64,000 nucleotides of DNA from Halodesulfovibrio sp. MK-HDV (GCF_009914765.1 NZ_WYDS01000009.1:91688-155687); one strand, 5' to 3'; positions 1 through 9,948 are shown, numbered from the stretch's first letter. Made by a program: numbers and translations. The notes: a model not told the origin generated them from the letters alone.

Positions 1-567
1 AAGACCGGCAACTGCCATAATGGTGTACACAGCCATAAGACCACTGTACCCAGTCCACCCTTTAGCAAAGTAAATATAGATGTACATTGCGTCAGCAACA
101 ATCCACAGAATCCAGTTCTCCAGATATTTTCGTGCGAGCAAGTACTGAGCAATCAAACTGATGACTGTGGTAATTGTATCCAGCCACGGAAATGCAGCAT
201 GTAATATATTCTGAGAGATGTATCCAAAAATCATTATGCCCACGATGCCTACACCAGTGAGCTTTAAAGCAAGTGCCTTATCCACAGTGCGCACCGGCAA
301 CGGAGTATCATTTTCGCCACCGCGCATCCACTGCCACCAGCCATAAAAGCCGAGCACTACGTACACAAACTGGAGAAAGGCATCCATGTAGAGCCTTCCG
401 TTAAAAACAACCACCATCCAAATGCCAACACTGAGAATGCCAAACGGCCAGCATAATGGCTTTTGACGCACACTTAAAACAATATAAATAAGTCCAGTTG
501 CAATCGAAATACGTTCAGGCCAGCTCATAGCTTCCACAAAGCCGAGAACGAAGTTAAGAAGTTCCAT
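1..567 (-). CDS. pnuC: PnuC-family vitamin transporter, 3' end missing
   Basis: 189 codons are open from an ATG at 567 to the window edge, so the C-terminus lies outside. An AAAGGA ribosome site precedes the ATG. The protein is a multi-span hydrophobic membrane protein rich in Trp and Tyr, with the PnuC-like pattern of short helices and segments such as FYGWWQW and ENWILWIVADAMYIYIYF, the latter typical of the substrate-binding helices of PnuC transporters. The family moves nicotinamide riboside by facilitated diffusion, and some members (PnuT, PnuX) carry thiamine or riboflavin. I looked for a TPP or other riboswitch in the upstream 0.5 kb and did not recognise one, so the substrate stays open. 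Family assignment is confident; vitamin specificity is not. Confidence 0.85.
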   Translation of the reverse strand, partial: MELLNFVLGFVEAMSWPERISIATGLIYIVLSVRQKPLCWPFGILSVGIWMVVVFNGRLYMDAFLQFVYVVLGFYGWWQWMRGGENDTPLPVRTVDKALALKLTGVGIVGIMIFGYISQNILHAAFPWLDTITTVISLIAQYLLARKYLENWILWIVADAMYIYIYFAKGWTGYSGLMAVYTIMAVAGL

Positions 568-1119
568 AGTATTTCCTTTAGAGCCGCCAACTTGAGCAGA
601 TGCAACCCGTATAAATAGTAAAATAAAAAAAAAGATTAATTACAAACAGCACGCCACAGCGCACCCGCAGGGTACTCATTCAGTACAGCTTGAAAGCTCG
701 CCTACGGTTGATACCGCTACTTCAAAAAACAAATCCACACACACCCAAGTATGCCTCAATCTCATTTTTTTATGCCGCTATACTCTCTTTATCCGTGAAG
801 CTCGAAGACTTACTAACGGCTAACGGCTGCGCAGCTCTTTTTTAATCTGTAAAAAAAGGCTTTGTACGCAATCTCAATCAGCACAGGATGCCTCGCCAGT
901 AAAGAATCATGCTCTCTTCTATCGACACCCTCATGCGCATGAGCGTTTATGTATTGATTGAATGTACAAAGTCAACTCACCGTGCCCACCTATTTTTCTC
1001 ATACGATGAAATCTAGCCGTAACCACATCGAGCGATAACAGTCACACAACAATGCATGAGTGGGCATCGCTATATCATGCGCAATATCAGAAAAAAAAAT
1101 GATTTTTTGCATTTTTTAC
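568..1119. other. gene-poor intergenic stretch between pnuC and tRNA-Pro
   Basis: About 550 bases without a convincing reading frame. It must contain the pnuC promoter on the minus strand. I see poly-A and poly-T patches but no hairpin-plus-T terminator and no recognisable riboswitch core. Confidence 0.5.
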
Positions 1120-1148
1120 TTGCATCTAACTCCAGTTTTCCATATCAC
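1120..1148 (+). promoter_or_regulatory. sigma-70 type promoter of tRNA-Pro
   Basis: TTGCAT at 1120-1125, a 17-base spacer, and TATCAC at 1143-1148. The transcript would start about 5-7 bases before the mature tRNA end at 1160, as expected for a tRNA promoter. The hexamers match consensus at 4 of 6 positions each. Confidence 0.5.
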
Positions 1149-1159
1149 TTCTTTCGCGA

Positions 1160-1236
<77 letters not shown>

Positions 1237-1245
1237 CGAATATTT

Positions 1246-1275
1246 AGCTCACAGTGAAAACTGTGAGCTTTTTTT
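1246..1275 (+). terminator. rho-independent terminator of tRNA-Pro
   Basis: Inverted repeat AGCTCACAGT / ACTGTGAGCT with a GAAA loop, followed by a run of T. Confidence 0.9.
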
Positions 1276-1370
1276 GTGTCCTATTTTTCACCAGCACGTT
1301 CCATCGTCTGTCCCACCAGCGAAAAAGAGATCTATTCCCAAAAAAAACTCTCAGATTTATCAGTATACAA

Positions 1371-1404
1371 AAAAAGGAGCTTCAGATTACTCTGAAGCTC
1401 CTTT
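1371..1404 (-). terminator. terminator of the cbpA-cbpM-clpB-ppi operon
   Basis: On the minus strand AAGGAGCTTCAGA and its complement flank a short loop and are followed by seven T. It lies 56 bases past the stop codon of the cyclophilin gene. Confidence 0.85.
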
Positions 1405-1459
1405 ACTATTCTAGGAATAAACGCCTCGCCGCAACAAGTGCAGCGAAGTGTACTACAAC

Positions 1460-2041
1460 CTATTCTACAACGTATGCTTTAACGATAGCAACCTGCTCAA
1501 CAGGAACGTCCTGATGGAAACCGAAGCTACCAGTTTTTACGCCCTTCATGATGTCGATGATCTCAGTGCCTTCTACAACTTTACCGAAAACTGCGTAGCC
1601 CCAGCCGCTCACGGATTTACCGGAGTGGTTAAGGAATGCGTTATCTTTAACGTTGATGAAGAACTGAGCAGTAGCAGAATCAGGATCCTGAGTACGTGCC
1701 ATTGAGAGAGTGTATTTATCGTTAGCGAGGCCGTTGTCAGCTTCGTTTTTGATTGGCTCACGAGTTTCTTTCTGTTCCATATCAGCGTCAAAACCGCCGC
1801 CCTGGATCATGAAGTTGTCGATTACGCGGTGGAAGATAGTACCATCGTAGAAACCGTCACGAACGTACTGTTCGAAGTTCTTAGAGCTTTCAGGAGCTTT
1901 TTCTGTATCGAGTTCAACAACAAAGTTGCCCATTGTAGTTTCAAATTTAATCAAAACGGAATCCTCTTTAGCCAGCGCACTGCTGGAAGTGAATGTTACT
2001 AAAAGAAGCGCTACTGCGCCAAGTAAATGTAAAAGTCGCAT
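1460..2041 (-). CDS. periplasmic cyclophilin-type peptidyl-prolyl isomerase
   Basis: Cyclophilin that catalyses cis-trans isomerisation of prolyl bonds, 193 residues from the ATG at 2041. That start has GGAGAG five bases upstream; a longer reading frame exists but its ATG overlaps this ribosome site. Residues 1-24 form a signal peptide (MRLLHLLGAVALLLV, ending SSALA), so the enzyme should act in the periplasm. Cyclophilin signatures are present: FETTMGNFVVEL at the mature N-terminus, the active-site strand GTIFHRVIDNFMIQGG, and the segment TAQFFINVKDNAFLNH. The length fits single-domain PpiA-type enzymes. It lies 74 bases downstream of clpB on the same strand and is probably the last gene of that operon, although its product goes to a different compartment from ClpB. 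Confidence 0.93.
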   Translation of the reverse strand: MRLLHLLGAVALLLVTFTSSSALAKEDSVLIKFETTMGNFVVELDTEKAPESSKNFEQYVRDGFYDGTIFHRVIDNFMIQGGGFDADMEQKETREPIKNEADNGLANDKYTLSMARTQDPDSATAQFFINVKDNAFLNHSGKSVSGWGYAVFGKVVEGTEIIDIMKGVKTGSFGFHQDVPVEQVAIVKAYVVE

Positions 2042-2115
2042 ATGCACTCTCTCCATATTATGTAGATTGATTGTAGGTGCATTATCAAAAGCCGCTTGTA
2101 TCTGCAATATTCGTC

Positions 2116-4728
2116 TTATGAAATCGTAAATTGCAAATCTTCGAAGTCGTCATCTTCCGTTACAACATCAATGACAACATGCTGACCTTCTCGTAACTCA
2201 CCGCCAATAAGCTTGCGTGCAAGCGTAGTCTCAAGTCTCTGCTGTAGATAACGTCGCAGAGGACGAGCACCGTACACAGGGTCGTACGCGTTGTCTGCAA
2301 TAAAATCACGCGCAGCCTCGGTGAGCTCCAAGGTGATCTTACGACCTTCCAGCCTTGCACGCAACCGGCCTAGAAGAAGTTCAATAATCTCTTTAATCTG
2401 TTCACGTAACAGAGGTTTAAAGAGTACCGTCTCATCAACACGGTTCAAAAATTCCGGCCTAAAGTGCTTGCGCAGCTCCTGCATAACAGTCTCACGAATA
2501 CCATCTGCAAGATGGCCGTCCGGAGAGATGCCCTCAAGCAACAACGGTGCACCGATGTTGGAGGTCATGATGATAATTGTATTTTTAAAGTTAACGGTGC
2601 GTCCCTGACTATCAGTCAAACGTCCGTCATCTAAAATCTGCAACAAGGTATTAAACACATCGGGATGTGCTTTTTCTACTTCATCAAAAAGCACTACACT
2701 GTAAGGCTTACGGCGCACAGCCTCTGTGAGCTGTCCACCCTCGTCATATCCGATGTATCCAGGAGGGGCACCGATAAGACGGGCAACAGTGTGTTTTTCC
2801 ATGTACTCACTCATATCGAGTCGTACAATATTATCTTCTGTGTCGAACAATGCTTCTGCCAGAGTCTTACACAACTCTGTTTTACCAACACCGGTCGGTC
2901 CCAAGAATATGAAGGAACCAATAGGCCGGTTTGGATCAGAAAGGCCTGCGCGTGAACGCAGAACAGCTTCAGAAACAGCCTCAACAGCTTCATCCTGTCC
3001 AATCACTCGTTCATGTAATTCAATAGGCAGACGTAACAGTTTGTCACGCTCAGCCTCCACAAGACGTGTGACAGGAATGCCTGTCCAAAGTGCCACAATA
3101 CTGGCTACGTCTTCAGGACGAACTTCTTCTTTCAGCAGACGCTCGTCTCCGCCCTCTTCATCCTGTTCTGGATTCAGGCGGTTCTCAAGATCATTCAGCA
3201 CAGAATATTTAAGCTGTGCAGCCGTATTCAAATCATAATTACGTTCAGCTTCTTCAATCTTACGCTTGGTTTCTTCAATCTGTTCTTTCAACTGTCGCTG
3301 CGAATCAATGGCACCCTTTTCTTTTTCCCATTTAGACATGAGGTCTGCATGAGTGCCGCGCAACTCAGAAAGTTCATTTTCAAGTTTTTCCAAACGCTCA
3401 CGGGAAGCTTGATCAGTTTCTTTACGAAGTGCTTCACGTTCAATTTCAAGCTGCATCATCTTGCGGCTGGCTTCATCCAGTTCCGCAGGCATAGAGTCAA
3501 TCTCTGTACGAATCATTGCCGCAGCTTCATCAATAAGGTCAATAGCCTTATCCGGCAGCTGACGGTCTGAAATATATCTGTCGGAAAGCATAACAGCTTC
3601 CACAATTGCGGAGTCGCTGATGCGCACACCATGGTGCACTTCAAAGCGTTCCTTCAAGCCACGCAGGATAGAAATAGTGTCTTCAAGCGTCGGTTGATCT
3701 ACAACAAGCGGCTGAAAACGACGCTCCAGAGCAGGATCTTTTTCGATGTACTGACGGTATTCATCAAGTGTAGTGGCACCAATGCAATGCAGTTCTCCTC
3801 GAGCCAGCATAGGCTTGAGCAAGTTACCGGCATCCATTGCGCCTTCTGTTTTACCGGCACCTACAATAGTATGCAGTTCATCAATGAACATTAAAATACG
3901 GCCTTCAGATTTTTCAACTTCTGCAAGAACCGCTTTAAGACGCTCTTCAAACTCACCACGATACTTGGCACCAGCAATCAGCGCGCCCATATCAAGAGCA
4001 AACAAGCTTTTGTCTTTTAGACTTTCAGGCACATCACCGTTCAAAATACGATGAGCGAGCCCTTCAACAATAGCTGTTTTACCAACACCTGCCTCACCAA
4101 TAAGCACAGGGTTATTCTTAGTACGACGGGAAAGAATACGGATAGTACGACGAATCTCAGCATCTCGCCCGATAACAGGATCAAGCTTGCCTCTTCGGGC
4201 TTCATCTACAAGATCACGACCATATTTGATCAAAGCCTCATAGGTATCTTCTGGATTCTGTGATGTTACACGCTGAGCACCACGAACTTCGTTCAGAGAC
4301 TTCAAAACATCTTCATAAGTGAAGTTCATAGCCTTAACCACTGCCGCAACGGATGGAGCAACAGGTGGTTCCAGTGCTACACAAAACAGATGCTCAACGC
4401 TGACAAATTCGTCTTTCATGCGTTTTGCAAAATCCTGTGCGCGCACTAACAACTGGTTCAGCTGCTGAGTCACCATAATAGTGTCGTGACTGGCACCGGG
4501 GCCGCTCACGGAAGGTCTTTTACGAATTTCTTTTTCTAATGCAGACCCAAAACGGGCTGGATCAACATTCACGCGCTCTAAAATGCGCCGAACAAGACCC
4601 TGCTCTTGATCCACCAATGCAAGCACGAGATGATCAACATCCACTTGCTGGTGCCCAAAACGAATTGCAATGTTTTGTGCCTCACTAATGGCTGCCTGAG
4701 ATTTTTCAGTGAACTGATTTAAATCCAT
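2116..4728 (-). CDS. clpB: ClpB disaggregase (Hsp100)
   Basis: ATP-driven protein disaggregase that works with DnaK/DnaJ to pull polypeptides from aggregates. 870 residues, the usual ClpB length. Domains in order: Clp N-terminal repeat domain (about 1-145); first AAA+ module with Walker A GEAGVGKT near residue 205 and Walker B MFIDELH; the coiled-coil middle domain (about 400-525, rich in E, K and L) that separates ClpB from ClpA; second AAA+ module with Walker A GPTGVGKT near 610 and Walker [14 protein letters not shown]; and a C-terminal small domain containing [11 protein letters not shown]. No ClpP-docking loop is expected for this class. It follows cbpA and cbpM, which encode its J-domain partner system, on the same strand. 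Confidence 0.97.
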   Translation of the reverse strand: MDLNQFTEKSQAAISEAQNIAIRFGHQQVDVDHLVLALVDQEQGLVRRILERVNVDPARFGSALEKEIRKRPSVSGPGASHDTIMVTQQLNQLLVRAQDFAKRMKDEFVSVEHLFCVALEPPVAPSVAAVVKAMNFTYEDVLKSLNEVRGAQRVTSQNPEDTYEALIKYGRDLVDEARRGKLDPVIGRDAEIRRTIRILSRRTKNNPVLIGEAGVGKTAIVEGLAHRILNGDVPESLKDKSLFALDMGALIAGAKYRGEFEERLKAVLAEVEKSEGRILMFIDELHTIVGAGKTEGAMDAGNLLKPMLARGELHCIGATTLDEYRQYIEKDPALERRFQPLVVDQPTLEDTISILRGLKERFEVHHGVRISDSAIVEAVMLSDRYISDRQLPDKAIDLIDEAAAMIRTEIDSMPAELDEASRKMMQLEIEREALRKETDQASRERLEKLENELSELRGTHADLMSKWEKEKGAIDSQRQLKEQIEETKRKIEEAERNYDLNTAAQLKYSVLNDLENRLNPEQDEEGGDERLLKEEVRPEDVASIVALWTGIPVTRLVEAERDKLLRLPIELHERVIGQDEAVEAVSEAVLRSRAGLSDPNRPIGSFIFLGPTGVGKTELCKTLAEALFDTEDNIVRLDMSEYMEKHTVARLIGAPPGYIGYDEGGQLTEAVRRKPYSVVLFDEVEKAHPDVFNTLLQILDDGRLTDSQGRTVNFKNTIIIMTSNIGAPLLLEGISPDGHLADGIRETVMQELRKHFRPEFLNRVDETVLFKPLLREQIKEIIELLLGRLRARLEGRKITLELTEAARDFIADNAYDPVYGARPLRRYLQQRLETTLARKLIGGELREGQHVVIDVVTEDDDFEDLQFTIS

Positions 4729-4782
4729 ATTGCACTCTCCGAATCATTGAACATACTGAAATATAAAATCGTAACTGCGATA

Positions 4783-5112
4783 TTATTCCGCGCCAGACTC
4801 AAGCTCTTCAACTTTACGTTCTAAATCCTGAACACGTTCGAGCAAATCAACAATGATCGAACCGCCTGTCGGAGTTAGACTAAAATCATCACAAATACGG
4901 ATAAGCTTGCGGACGCGAAAAACGTCCTTACGAGTAAACAAGTAATGCTTATCCGCAGCCTTCGCAGGAATAATCCATTCCATCTCAAGCAACTCGCCCA
5001 ATTTAGAAGGATGAATTCCCGTAAGCTCTAAAAATTGAGCCCATGCAATGCGATCCGATTGAACAGGCAATTCTTCAGATATCATCTGTAACTCCAGAAT
5101 AGTACGTGTCAT
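4783..5112 (-). CDS. cbpM: CbpM-like chaperone modulator (MerR-type fold)
   Basis: 109-residue protein of the CbpM family. In E. coli CbpM binds the J-domain of CbpA and inhibits both its co-chaperone activity and its DNA binding. The sequence has a MerR-like small helical domain (TGIHPSKLGELLEMEWIIPA and YLFTRKDVFRVRKLIRICDDFSL) followed by a C-terminal coiled coil (VDLLERVQDLERKVEELE). It lies 37 bases after the cbpA stop, the order known for cbpAM operons, which is the main support for the function. It could instead act as a HspR/MerR-like repressor of the operon, because clpB, cbpA and MerR-type repressors also cluster in actinobacteria. Family assignment is good; the mechanism in this organism is inferred. 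Confidence 0.8.
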   Translation of the reverse strand: MTRTILELQMISEELPVQSDRIAWAQFLELTGIHPSKLGELLEMEWIIPAKAADKHYLFTRKDVFRVRKLIRICDDFSLTPTGGSIIVDLLERVQDLERKVEELESGAE

Positions 5113-5149
5113 TGCAAGCCTCCCGTATTTGCGAAGATATTATGCCATG

Positions 5150-6094
5150 CTAGAATTCACGAGGGGTAAAGTCTTCAAATTCTTTTGAAAGCTCTTCCCA
5201 AAGTTCTTTTTGCTTATCTGTAGTGGATTCAGGAACAACAACTTTAATACGCACAAATTGGTCACCTTTGTTCGAACCAGTTCCCAGACCTTTGTTACGC
5301 AGACGAAGTTTACGACCGCTGCCGCTGCCGGCTGCAATACGCAGGCTTACGTTACCATCAAGCGTAGGTACGGTTACTTCTGCACCAAGAGCTGCTTCCC
5401 ATGGGGATAATGGTAATTCGAGAAGAACATTCAAACCATCAAGGGTAAAACGATGATGTGCAGCGATTTTTACTTTAAGATACAAATCGCCTGATGCACC
5501 GCCACCATAGCCCTGATCACCCTGACCGGACAAACGAATACGTGCGCCATCCTTAATACCAGCAGGAATGTTAACTTCCAGCGCCTTTGTACCGCCGCCA
5601 CCGTCTGAAAGAGTAATGGATTTACGACCGCCGTGGTATGCTTCTTCCAAAGTTAAGGACAAAGAAGCTTCGACATCACGCCCACGCTGCTGACGACTGC
5701 CGTAGCCGCCACCTTGTCCACCAAAGCCCTGAAAACCGCCTCCACCTTGGAAGCCACCACCGCCGCCACCAAACATGTTTTCAAAGAAGTCACTAAAATC
5801 GCCGCCACCACCAAAGTTCATATTCTGATAGCCGCCTCCGCCGCCACCATTAAAGTGCTGACCTTGCTGCCAGTTAGGGCCAAGCTGATCATACATGCGA
5901 CGTTTTTCAGGATCTTTAAGCACTTCATGCGCTTCGTTCGCTTCTTTAAATTTTGTTTCGGCTTCAGCATCATCCGGGTTCAAGTCAGGATGGTATTTTC
6001 GCGCAATTTTCTTAAACGCACGAGAAATCTCATCTTTCTCTGCGGTTTTGGAAACACCTAAAATTTTATAATAATCTTTATACTCAACAGACAT
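5150..6094 (-). CDS. cbpA: CbpA-type DnaJ co-chaperone
   Basis: J-domain protein that stimulates DnaK. 314 residues from the ATG at 6094, chosen because AGGGG sits five bases upstream; a GTG two codons earlier overlaps that site. The J domain (about 4-70) carries the HPD motif in KYHPDLNPDD. A long Gly/Phe-rich linker follows (about 80-135, GGGGGF-type runs), then the C-terminal substrate-binding domains CTD I and II. The Cys-rich zinc fingers of full-length DnaJ are absent, which makes it a class-B (CbpA/DnaJ2) protein. It is the first gene of the cbpA-cbpM-clpB-ppi unit. Confidence 0.94.
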   Translation of the reverse strand: MSVEYKDYYKILGVSKTAEKDEISRAFKKIARKYHPDLNPDDAEAETKFKEANEAHEVLKDPEKRRMYDQLGPNWQQGQHFNGGGGGGYQNMNFGGGGDFSDFFENMFGGGGGGFQGGGGFQGFGGQGGGYGSRQQRGRDVEASLSLTLEEAYHGGRKSITLSDGGGGTKALEVNIPAGIKDGARIRLSGQGDQGYGGGASGDLYLKVKIAAHHRFTLDGLNVLLELPLSPWEAALGAEVTVPTLDGNVSLRIAAGSGSGRKLRLRNKGLGTGSNKGDQFVRIKVVVPESTTDKQKELWEELSKEFEDFTPREF

Positions 6095-6204
6095 GATCAC
6101 CCCTATCTATATATAAATACGTATTTTTTTATGATTATCAAATTCGATATGGGCGCCGTGCACACCGATTTAGTATTACCTAAAGCCCGTGCCGGGACTC
6201 TTAT

Positions 6205-6232
6205 ATTTTATCCCGTGGCGCAATCGATTCAA
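6205..6232 (-). promoter_or_regulatory. possible promoter of the cbpA operon
   Basis: On the minus strand TTGAAT, a 16-base spacer and TAAAAT lie about 110 bases before the cbpA start. TTTGAAT also resembles the -35 box of heat-shock sigma-32 promoters, but I do not see the CCCCAT-type -10, so heat-shock control is not demonstrated. No CIRCE repeat is visible. Confidence 0.4.
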
Positions 6233-6362
6233 ACATAAAGCTACTGTTACTCAGCGTCCTGAGAACCGTAGCTATTTTTTATATGCTTAACAAATTGATA
6301 CAACACTACAATAGGTTCAAGATTGTTTGAGTCAACCCCGCGTTACTGTAATATTGACAATA

Positions 6363-6409
6363 AAAAACAGCACATTGCCCTCAAAAGCATTGCAGGCAAC
6401 GTGCTGTTT
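6363..6409 (-). terminator. terminator of the threonine aldolase gene
   Basis: Long, slightly imperfect stem AACAGCACGTTGCC / GGGCAATGTGCTGTT on the minus strand, followed by T-rich sequence, 33 bases after the stop codon. Confidence 0.85.
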
Positions 6410-6441
6410 CGTAGTAACTTATTTATTTTTCGGACAAAACA

Positions 6442-7464
6442 CTATCCGCAAATAGCTTTTGCTGCGGCAACAAAACTATCCACATCCTGTTCACTTGTAT
6501 CAAAAGAACAAACTAGGCGAACCTCATGGGTGCATTCATCCCATTCATAGAATGCGAATTGCTTATGCAACTCTTCCTGATGCTCTGGGCTGATAATGGC
6601 AAATACAGAGTTTACGTCTACCTTATTGCAAATCGTAACACCGGCAACATCCGCAAGACCTTCCGCAAGGCGTTTTGCCATTGCATTCGAATTACGAGCA
6701 GTTTCAAGCCACAAGCCGTCACACAGTAGTTCTTTAAACTGACAGGATGCGTAACGCATTTTGGAAAGCAACTGTAGATTCTGCTTACGCAGGTATTCAA
6801 AACCTTCCGCGAGTTTTGGATCGAAGAAGACAATGGCTTCACCAAACATCAGACCGTTTTTAGTGCCACCAAAAGAAAGTACGTGCACACCGGCATCACG
6901 AGTAAACGCGGTAACATCTACACCTAGTGCTGCGGCAGCGTTCGCAATGCGGGCGCCATCCATATGCAAGTACATGTCGTGTTCACGAGCAAAATCACCC
7001 AGTGCTTTTACTTCTTCAGGCGTATACACAGCACCGTATTCAGTGGACTGGGTAATAGAAATAACTTTTGGCTGACTATGATGAACAACACCCTTTGCAA
7101 AAAGGAACTGCTCAACATCTTTCGGGGTAAGCTTACCGTCTTTTGACTCTACAGTAAGAAGCTTACTGCCAAGAACATTTTCGGGAGCGCCTGTTTCATC
7201 AACATTAATATGCGCCATGGCTGAACATACGACTGCATGATACGGTCTCATAAGGGCAGACAATCCGAGTACATTAGCGCCCGTTCCGTTAACCATTATA
7301 TAAGAAGCAATATTATCCCCGAACAATGCCTTAAAGGCAGAATCGGCATCTGCTGTATATGTGTCATCACCGTACGCACAGGCACAACCTTCGTTTGCAG
7401 CGGCAAGAGCCTGCATAATACGTGGATGCACTCCAGAATAGTTATCACTGGCAAAGTTAATCAC
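6442..7464 (-). CDS. ltaE: low-specificity threonine aldolase
   Basis: PLP enzyme that splits threonine or allo-threonine into glycine and acetaldehyde. 340 residues, the full family length. The N-terminal INFASDNYSGVHPRIMQAL matches the start of the beta-eliminating lyase/threonine aldolase family; HMDGARIANAAAALGV holds the Asp and Arg that contact the cofactor; and SFGGTKNGLM holds the Schiff-base lysine. Stereo-specificity (L-threonine versus D- or phenylserine-type substrates) cannot be read from the sequence. It is last in a unit with the glycosyltransferase gene upstream, 108 bases away, but a weak hairpin lies between them, so they may be transcribed separately. Confidence 0.9.
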   Translation of the reverse strand: MINFASDNYSGVHPRIMQALAAANEGCACAYGDDTYTADADSAFKALFGDNIASYIMVNGTGANVLGLSALMRPYHAVVCSAMAHINVDETGAPENVLGSKLLTVESKDGKLTPKDVEQFLFAKGVVHHSQPKVISITQSTEYGAVYTPEEVKALGDFAREHDMYLHMDGARIANAAAALGVDVTAFTRDAGVHVLSFGGTKNGLMFGEAIVFFDPKLAEGFEYLRKQNLQLLSKMRYASCQFKELLCDGLWLETARNSNAMAKRLAEGLADVAGVTICNKVDVNSVFAIISPEHQEELHKQFAFYEWDECTHEVRLVCSFDTSEQDVDSFVAAAKAICG

Positions 7465-7499
7465 GATCTAGCTCCTTTATCGCTATATCACACGAAGAA

Positions 7500-7524
7500 C
7501 AGCCGCCTCACTAAGAAGCGGCCT
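7500..7524 (-). terminator. weak hairpin between glycosyltransferase and ltaE
   Basis: Minus-strand stem GCCGCTTC / GAGGCGGC with a short loop, followed only by TGTTCTT. It may be a weak terminator or an attenuating hairpin. Confidence 0.35.
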
Positions 7525-7572
7525 TTTGAAATTTCTATACGAGCCCTTTTACAACTGAGAAATTTTATAACG

Positions 7573-8709
7573 CTACAATCTTGAGTATAAATCGAGCGTG
7601 TTCTCAAGGAAATGCTGTCCGGAAAGTTCAGTAATTTCTTTCTGCTGTAAATCAAAAATACGTTGAAGATACACTTCGTCTTTCGCAGCACGTTCTATGG
7701 TGTCCACTAAGGCATCCACATTACCTGCTTCAAACATAGCATCTTCATCCATAAAGTCCGGCATTACACCTACGCCTGTTGAAATGAGCGGGCGTTTGCA
7801 CGCCATGATTTCAAAAGCAGCACGGGCGATGGTCTCTGACCACTTGGAAGCAATAACGCCTAAATCCATGGCTGAAATAGCTGCGGACACATCCGGCACT
7901 TTACCCGTAATGCAGGTAATATCTTGTAAATTATTAGCAGCAATCCATGATTCTACTTCAGCTTGAGTCGTGGCAGTTTCAAACCCGAGGAGCATAAGGC
8001 GTAGCTGCTTCATGCCCTTCTCATGGTAGAGTTTTCCTACGGCTTCAATCAGCTCTTTTTGCCCTTTGACTTCATCGAAACGACCGAGCATGGAAACCAC
8101 AAAGTGCGAGTCATCATAGCCAAGTTTTTCACGAAATTCTGCACGTCCGGCACTATTAAACACAAACTTTTCTGTATCTACCCCACCAAAGATGGTAGAG
8201 ACTTTATATTCCGGCACGTTCAGCTTAGAAATAAAGTGGTTTGCCATTACGCTGTTTGTCGCAATAACAGCATCTGCAACGTTGGTATGCAGCCACCGGT
8301 TCGGGAAATTATTCTTAGGAAGACGCTGGTCTCCCCTTGTTCGTACAAGCTTAAACGATCCAAGACACTTGCGTAACAATCCCCAGAGAATAAAGCCTTC
8401 TCCACGATGACAATTGACTATATCTGGAGTAAAATCTGTAATAAGCTTATGGAGTTGGGTATATGCACGCAGCAGTTTAAGCGGATTTGAAGAATTCAGA
8501 TCAAAATGAAGCGGAGTAAAACCCCATTCTTTTGCTTTATCGTCTGCCTCTGTACCCGGTTCTGTAATGACCAATGTCTCGTGCCCTGCGTCACGCAGCA
8601 AACGGGCGAGATACAACCCGTACCAGGCTGTGGCATTAAACCAGCGTACATTTATTATCTGTATCGTTTTCATGTGTGGACTCATGACAGCAACACGTTC
8701 AGAAAGCAA
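7573..8709 (-). CDS. GT4-family glycosyltransferase
   Basis: 378-residue GT-B fold glycosyltransferase of the GT4 class. Residues about 10-190 form the acceptor-binding half (RWFNATAWYGLYLARLLRDAGH, then VNCHRGEGFILWGLL). About 195-375 form the nucleotide-sugar half, with IFGGVDTEKFVF, SMLGRFDEVKGQKELIEA and the donor-binding EX7E-like segment around SETIARAAFEIMACKRPLIST. It probably adds a sugar to lipopolysaccharide or another surface glycan at the inner face of the membrane; donor and acceptor are unknown. The TTG start at 8709 is taken because AAAGGA lies eight bases upstream; the later ATGs at 8685 and 8673 have no comparable site. Confidence 0.85.
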   Translation of the reverse strand: MLSERVAVMSPHMKTIQIINVRWFNATAWYGLYLARLLRDAGHETLVITEPGTEADDKAKEWGFTPLHFDLNSSNPLKLLRAYTQLHKLITDFTPDIVNCHRGEGFILWGLLRKCLGSFKLVRTRGDQRLPKNNFPNRWLHTNVADAVIATNSVMANHFISKLNVPEYKVSTIFGGVDTEKFVFNSAGRAEFREKLGYDDSHFVVSMLGRFDEVKGQKELIEAVGKLYHEKGMKQLRLMLLGFETATTQAEVESWIAANNLQDITCITGKVPDVSAAISAMDLGVIASKWSETIARAAFEIMACKRPLISTGVGVMPDFMDEDAMFEAGNVDALVDTIERAAKDEVYLQRIFDLQQKEITELSGQHFLENTLDLYSRL

Positions 8710-8938
8710 GTGCGCTGTCCTTTTTCATAATTATTATGACTGGTCAGATCGATAAAACCGTGCGCACTATCGCGTCAACAAGTCTCATTCCGAGTATTTT
8801 ATAAGCGTTGTCAAAACGCAATACGATTTAAAAATCGATTTGTTAAGGGAGCCTGAGTAGACTCATTGTAAAAAACAGGCTACCACACGAGCAGATTATA
8901 CACATTAACCTTTCCGAAAGGATGCGGCCAGAACGTAT

Positions 8939-9937
8939 ATGACAAACACATCTGTGACGAAGACATTGGACTTTGATGACATTCAACTCGCGAACGCCCT
9001 TTTTGGCCCGCAAAATAAACATCTCACGCTCATATCCAAGCAAAGTGGCGTACAGCTGGGCACAAAAGGCACTACTCTACATGCCAGCTCCACTAATCCA
9101 GATGCACTGCAAACAATTCTAAATCTCCTCACGCAGCTATACGGTCTGCTTAAAGCAGGCAACACTGTATATCCTAAAGACATCACCTATGCCTACGGTA
9201 TGCTGCAACGCGAACCAAGCATAAATTTGCAAAAACTGTTTAAAGATTCAGTTTTTGTTGTTTCGCCTAAAAAAACCATTGCTCCAAAAACATTAAACCA
9301 GCGCGACTACGTTGCTTCATTACGTGAAAACGAAATGGTGTTTGCGATAGGGCCAGCTGGTACAGGTAAAACGTATCTAGCTGTTGCAATGGCATTATCA
9401 ATGTTTCTCACAAAGAAAGTACAAAAAATCATTCTTACCAGACCGGCTGTTGAGGCGGGTGAGAAATTAGGATTTTTGCCGGGCGATCTTGTGGAAAAAG
9501 TTGATCCATATTTACGTCCACTTTACGATGCTCTGCATGACATGCTGGATTCTGAAAAAGTAACTCACATGATTGAAACTGGAGAAATTGAGATAGCCCC
9601 GTTAGCATTCATGCGCGGTCGCACTCTCAATAACGCATTCGTTATATTGGATGAAGCACAAAATACTACACCTGAACAGATGAAAATGTTTTTAACACGT
9701 ATGGGATACGGTTCCCGTATGGTAGTTACCGGAGATGTTACACAAATTGACTTGCCAGTATGTGGAAAATCAAACACACATCGCTCCGGTCTCATAGAGG
9801 CACAAAGAGTCTTGACAAATATCAATGGAATCCGTTTTCTACACTTTCACCATGATGATGTTGTTCGTCATCCATTGGTTGCAAAAGTTGTTAACGCGTA
9901 CGAGCGTTATACAGCAGAACTGACAAACAAAGATTAA
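8939..9937 (+). CDS. phoH: PhoH-like ATPase (PhoH/YbeZ)
   Basis: 332-residue P-loop ATPase of the PhoH family, which is found next to ybeY in most bacteria and is linked to RNA metabolism and ribosome maturation. An N-terminal KH-like region (about 1-110) precedes the ATPase domain with Walker A GPAGTGKTYLA near residue 140, the RPAVEAGEKLGFLPGDL segment that is a PhoH signature, and Walker B FVILDEAQN. MVVTGDVTQIDLP follows. It is the first gene of phoH-pgpH-ybeY, with only 11 bases to the next gene. The ribosome site is poor: AAAGGA lies 18 bases before the ATG. Confidence 0.95.
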   Translation: MTNTSVTKTLDFDDIQLANALFGPQNKHLTLISKQSGVQLGTKGTTLHASSTNPDALQTILNLLTQLYGLLKAGNTVYPKDITYAYGMLQREPSINLQKLFKDSVFVVSPKKTIAPKTLNQRDYVASLRENEMVFAIGPAGTGKTYLAVAMALSMFLTKKVQKIILTRPAVEAGEKLGFLPGDLVEKVDPYLRPLYDALHDMLDSEKVTHMIETGEIEIAPLAFMRGRTLNNAFVILDEAQNTTPEQMKMFLTRMGYGSRMVVTGDVTQIDLPVCGKSNTHRSGLIEAQRVLTNINGIRFLHFHHDDVVRHPLVAKVVNAYERYTAELTNKD

Positions 9938-9948
9938 CCGAGCAGGCT

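Noticed and set aside
568..900. Possible TPP-type riboswitch upstream of pnuC
   Set aside because: Isolated fragments such as TACCC resemble the TPP aptamer, but CTGAGA and the AATGCCAGCG-type core are missing on the minus strand.
2726..3238. Long open frame opposite clpB (170 codons)
   Set aside because: It is the antisense shadow of clpB, with no ribosome site and Ser/Arg-rich nonsense composition.
6205..6232. Classical sigma-32 heat-shock promoter for cbpA-clpB
   Set aside because: Only the -35 half resembles the consensus; the CCCCAT-type -10 is missing, so it was listed only as a possible general promoter.
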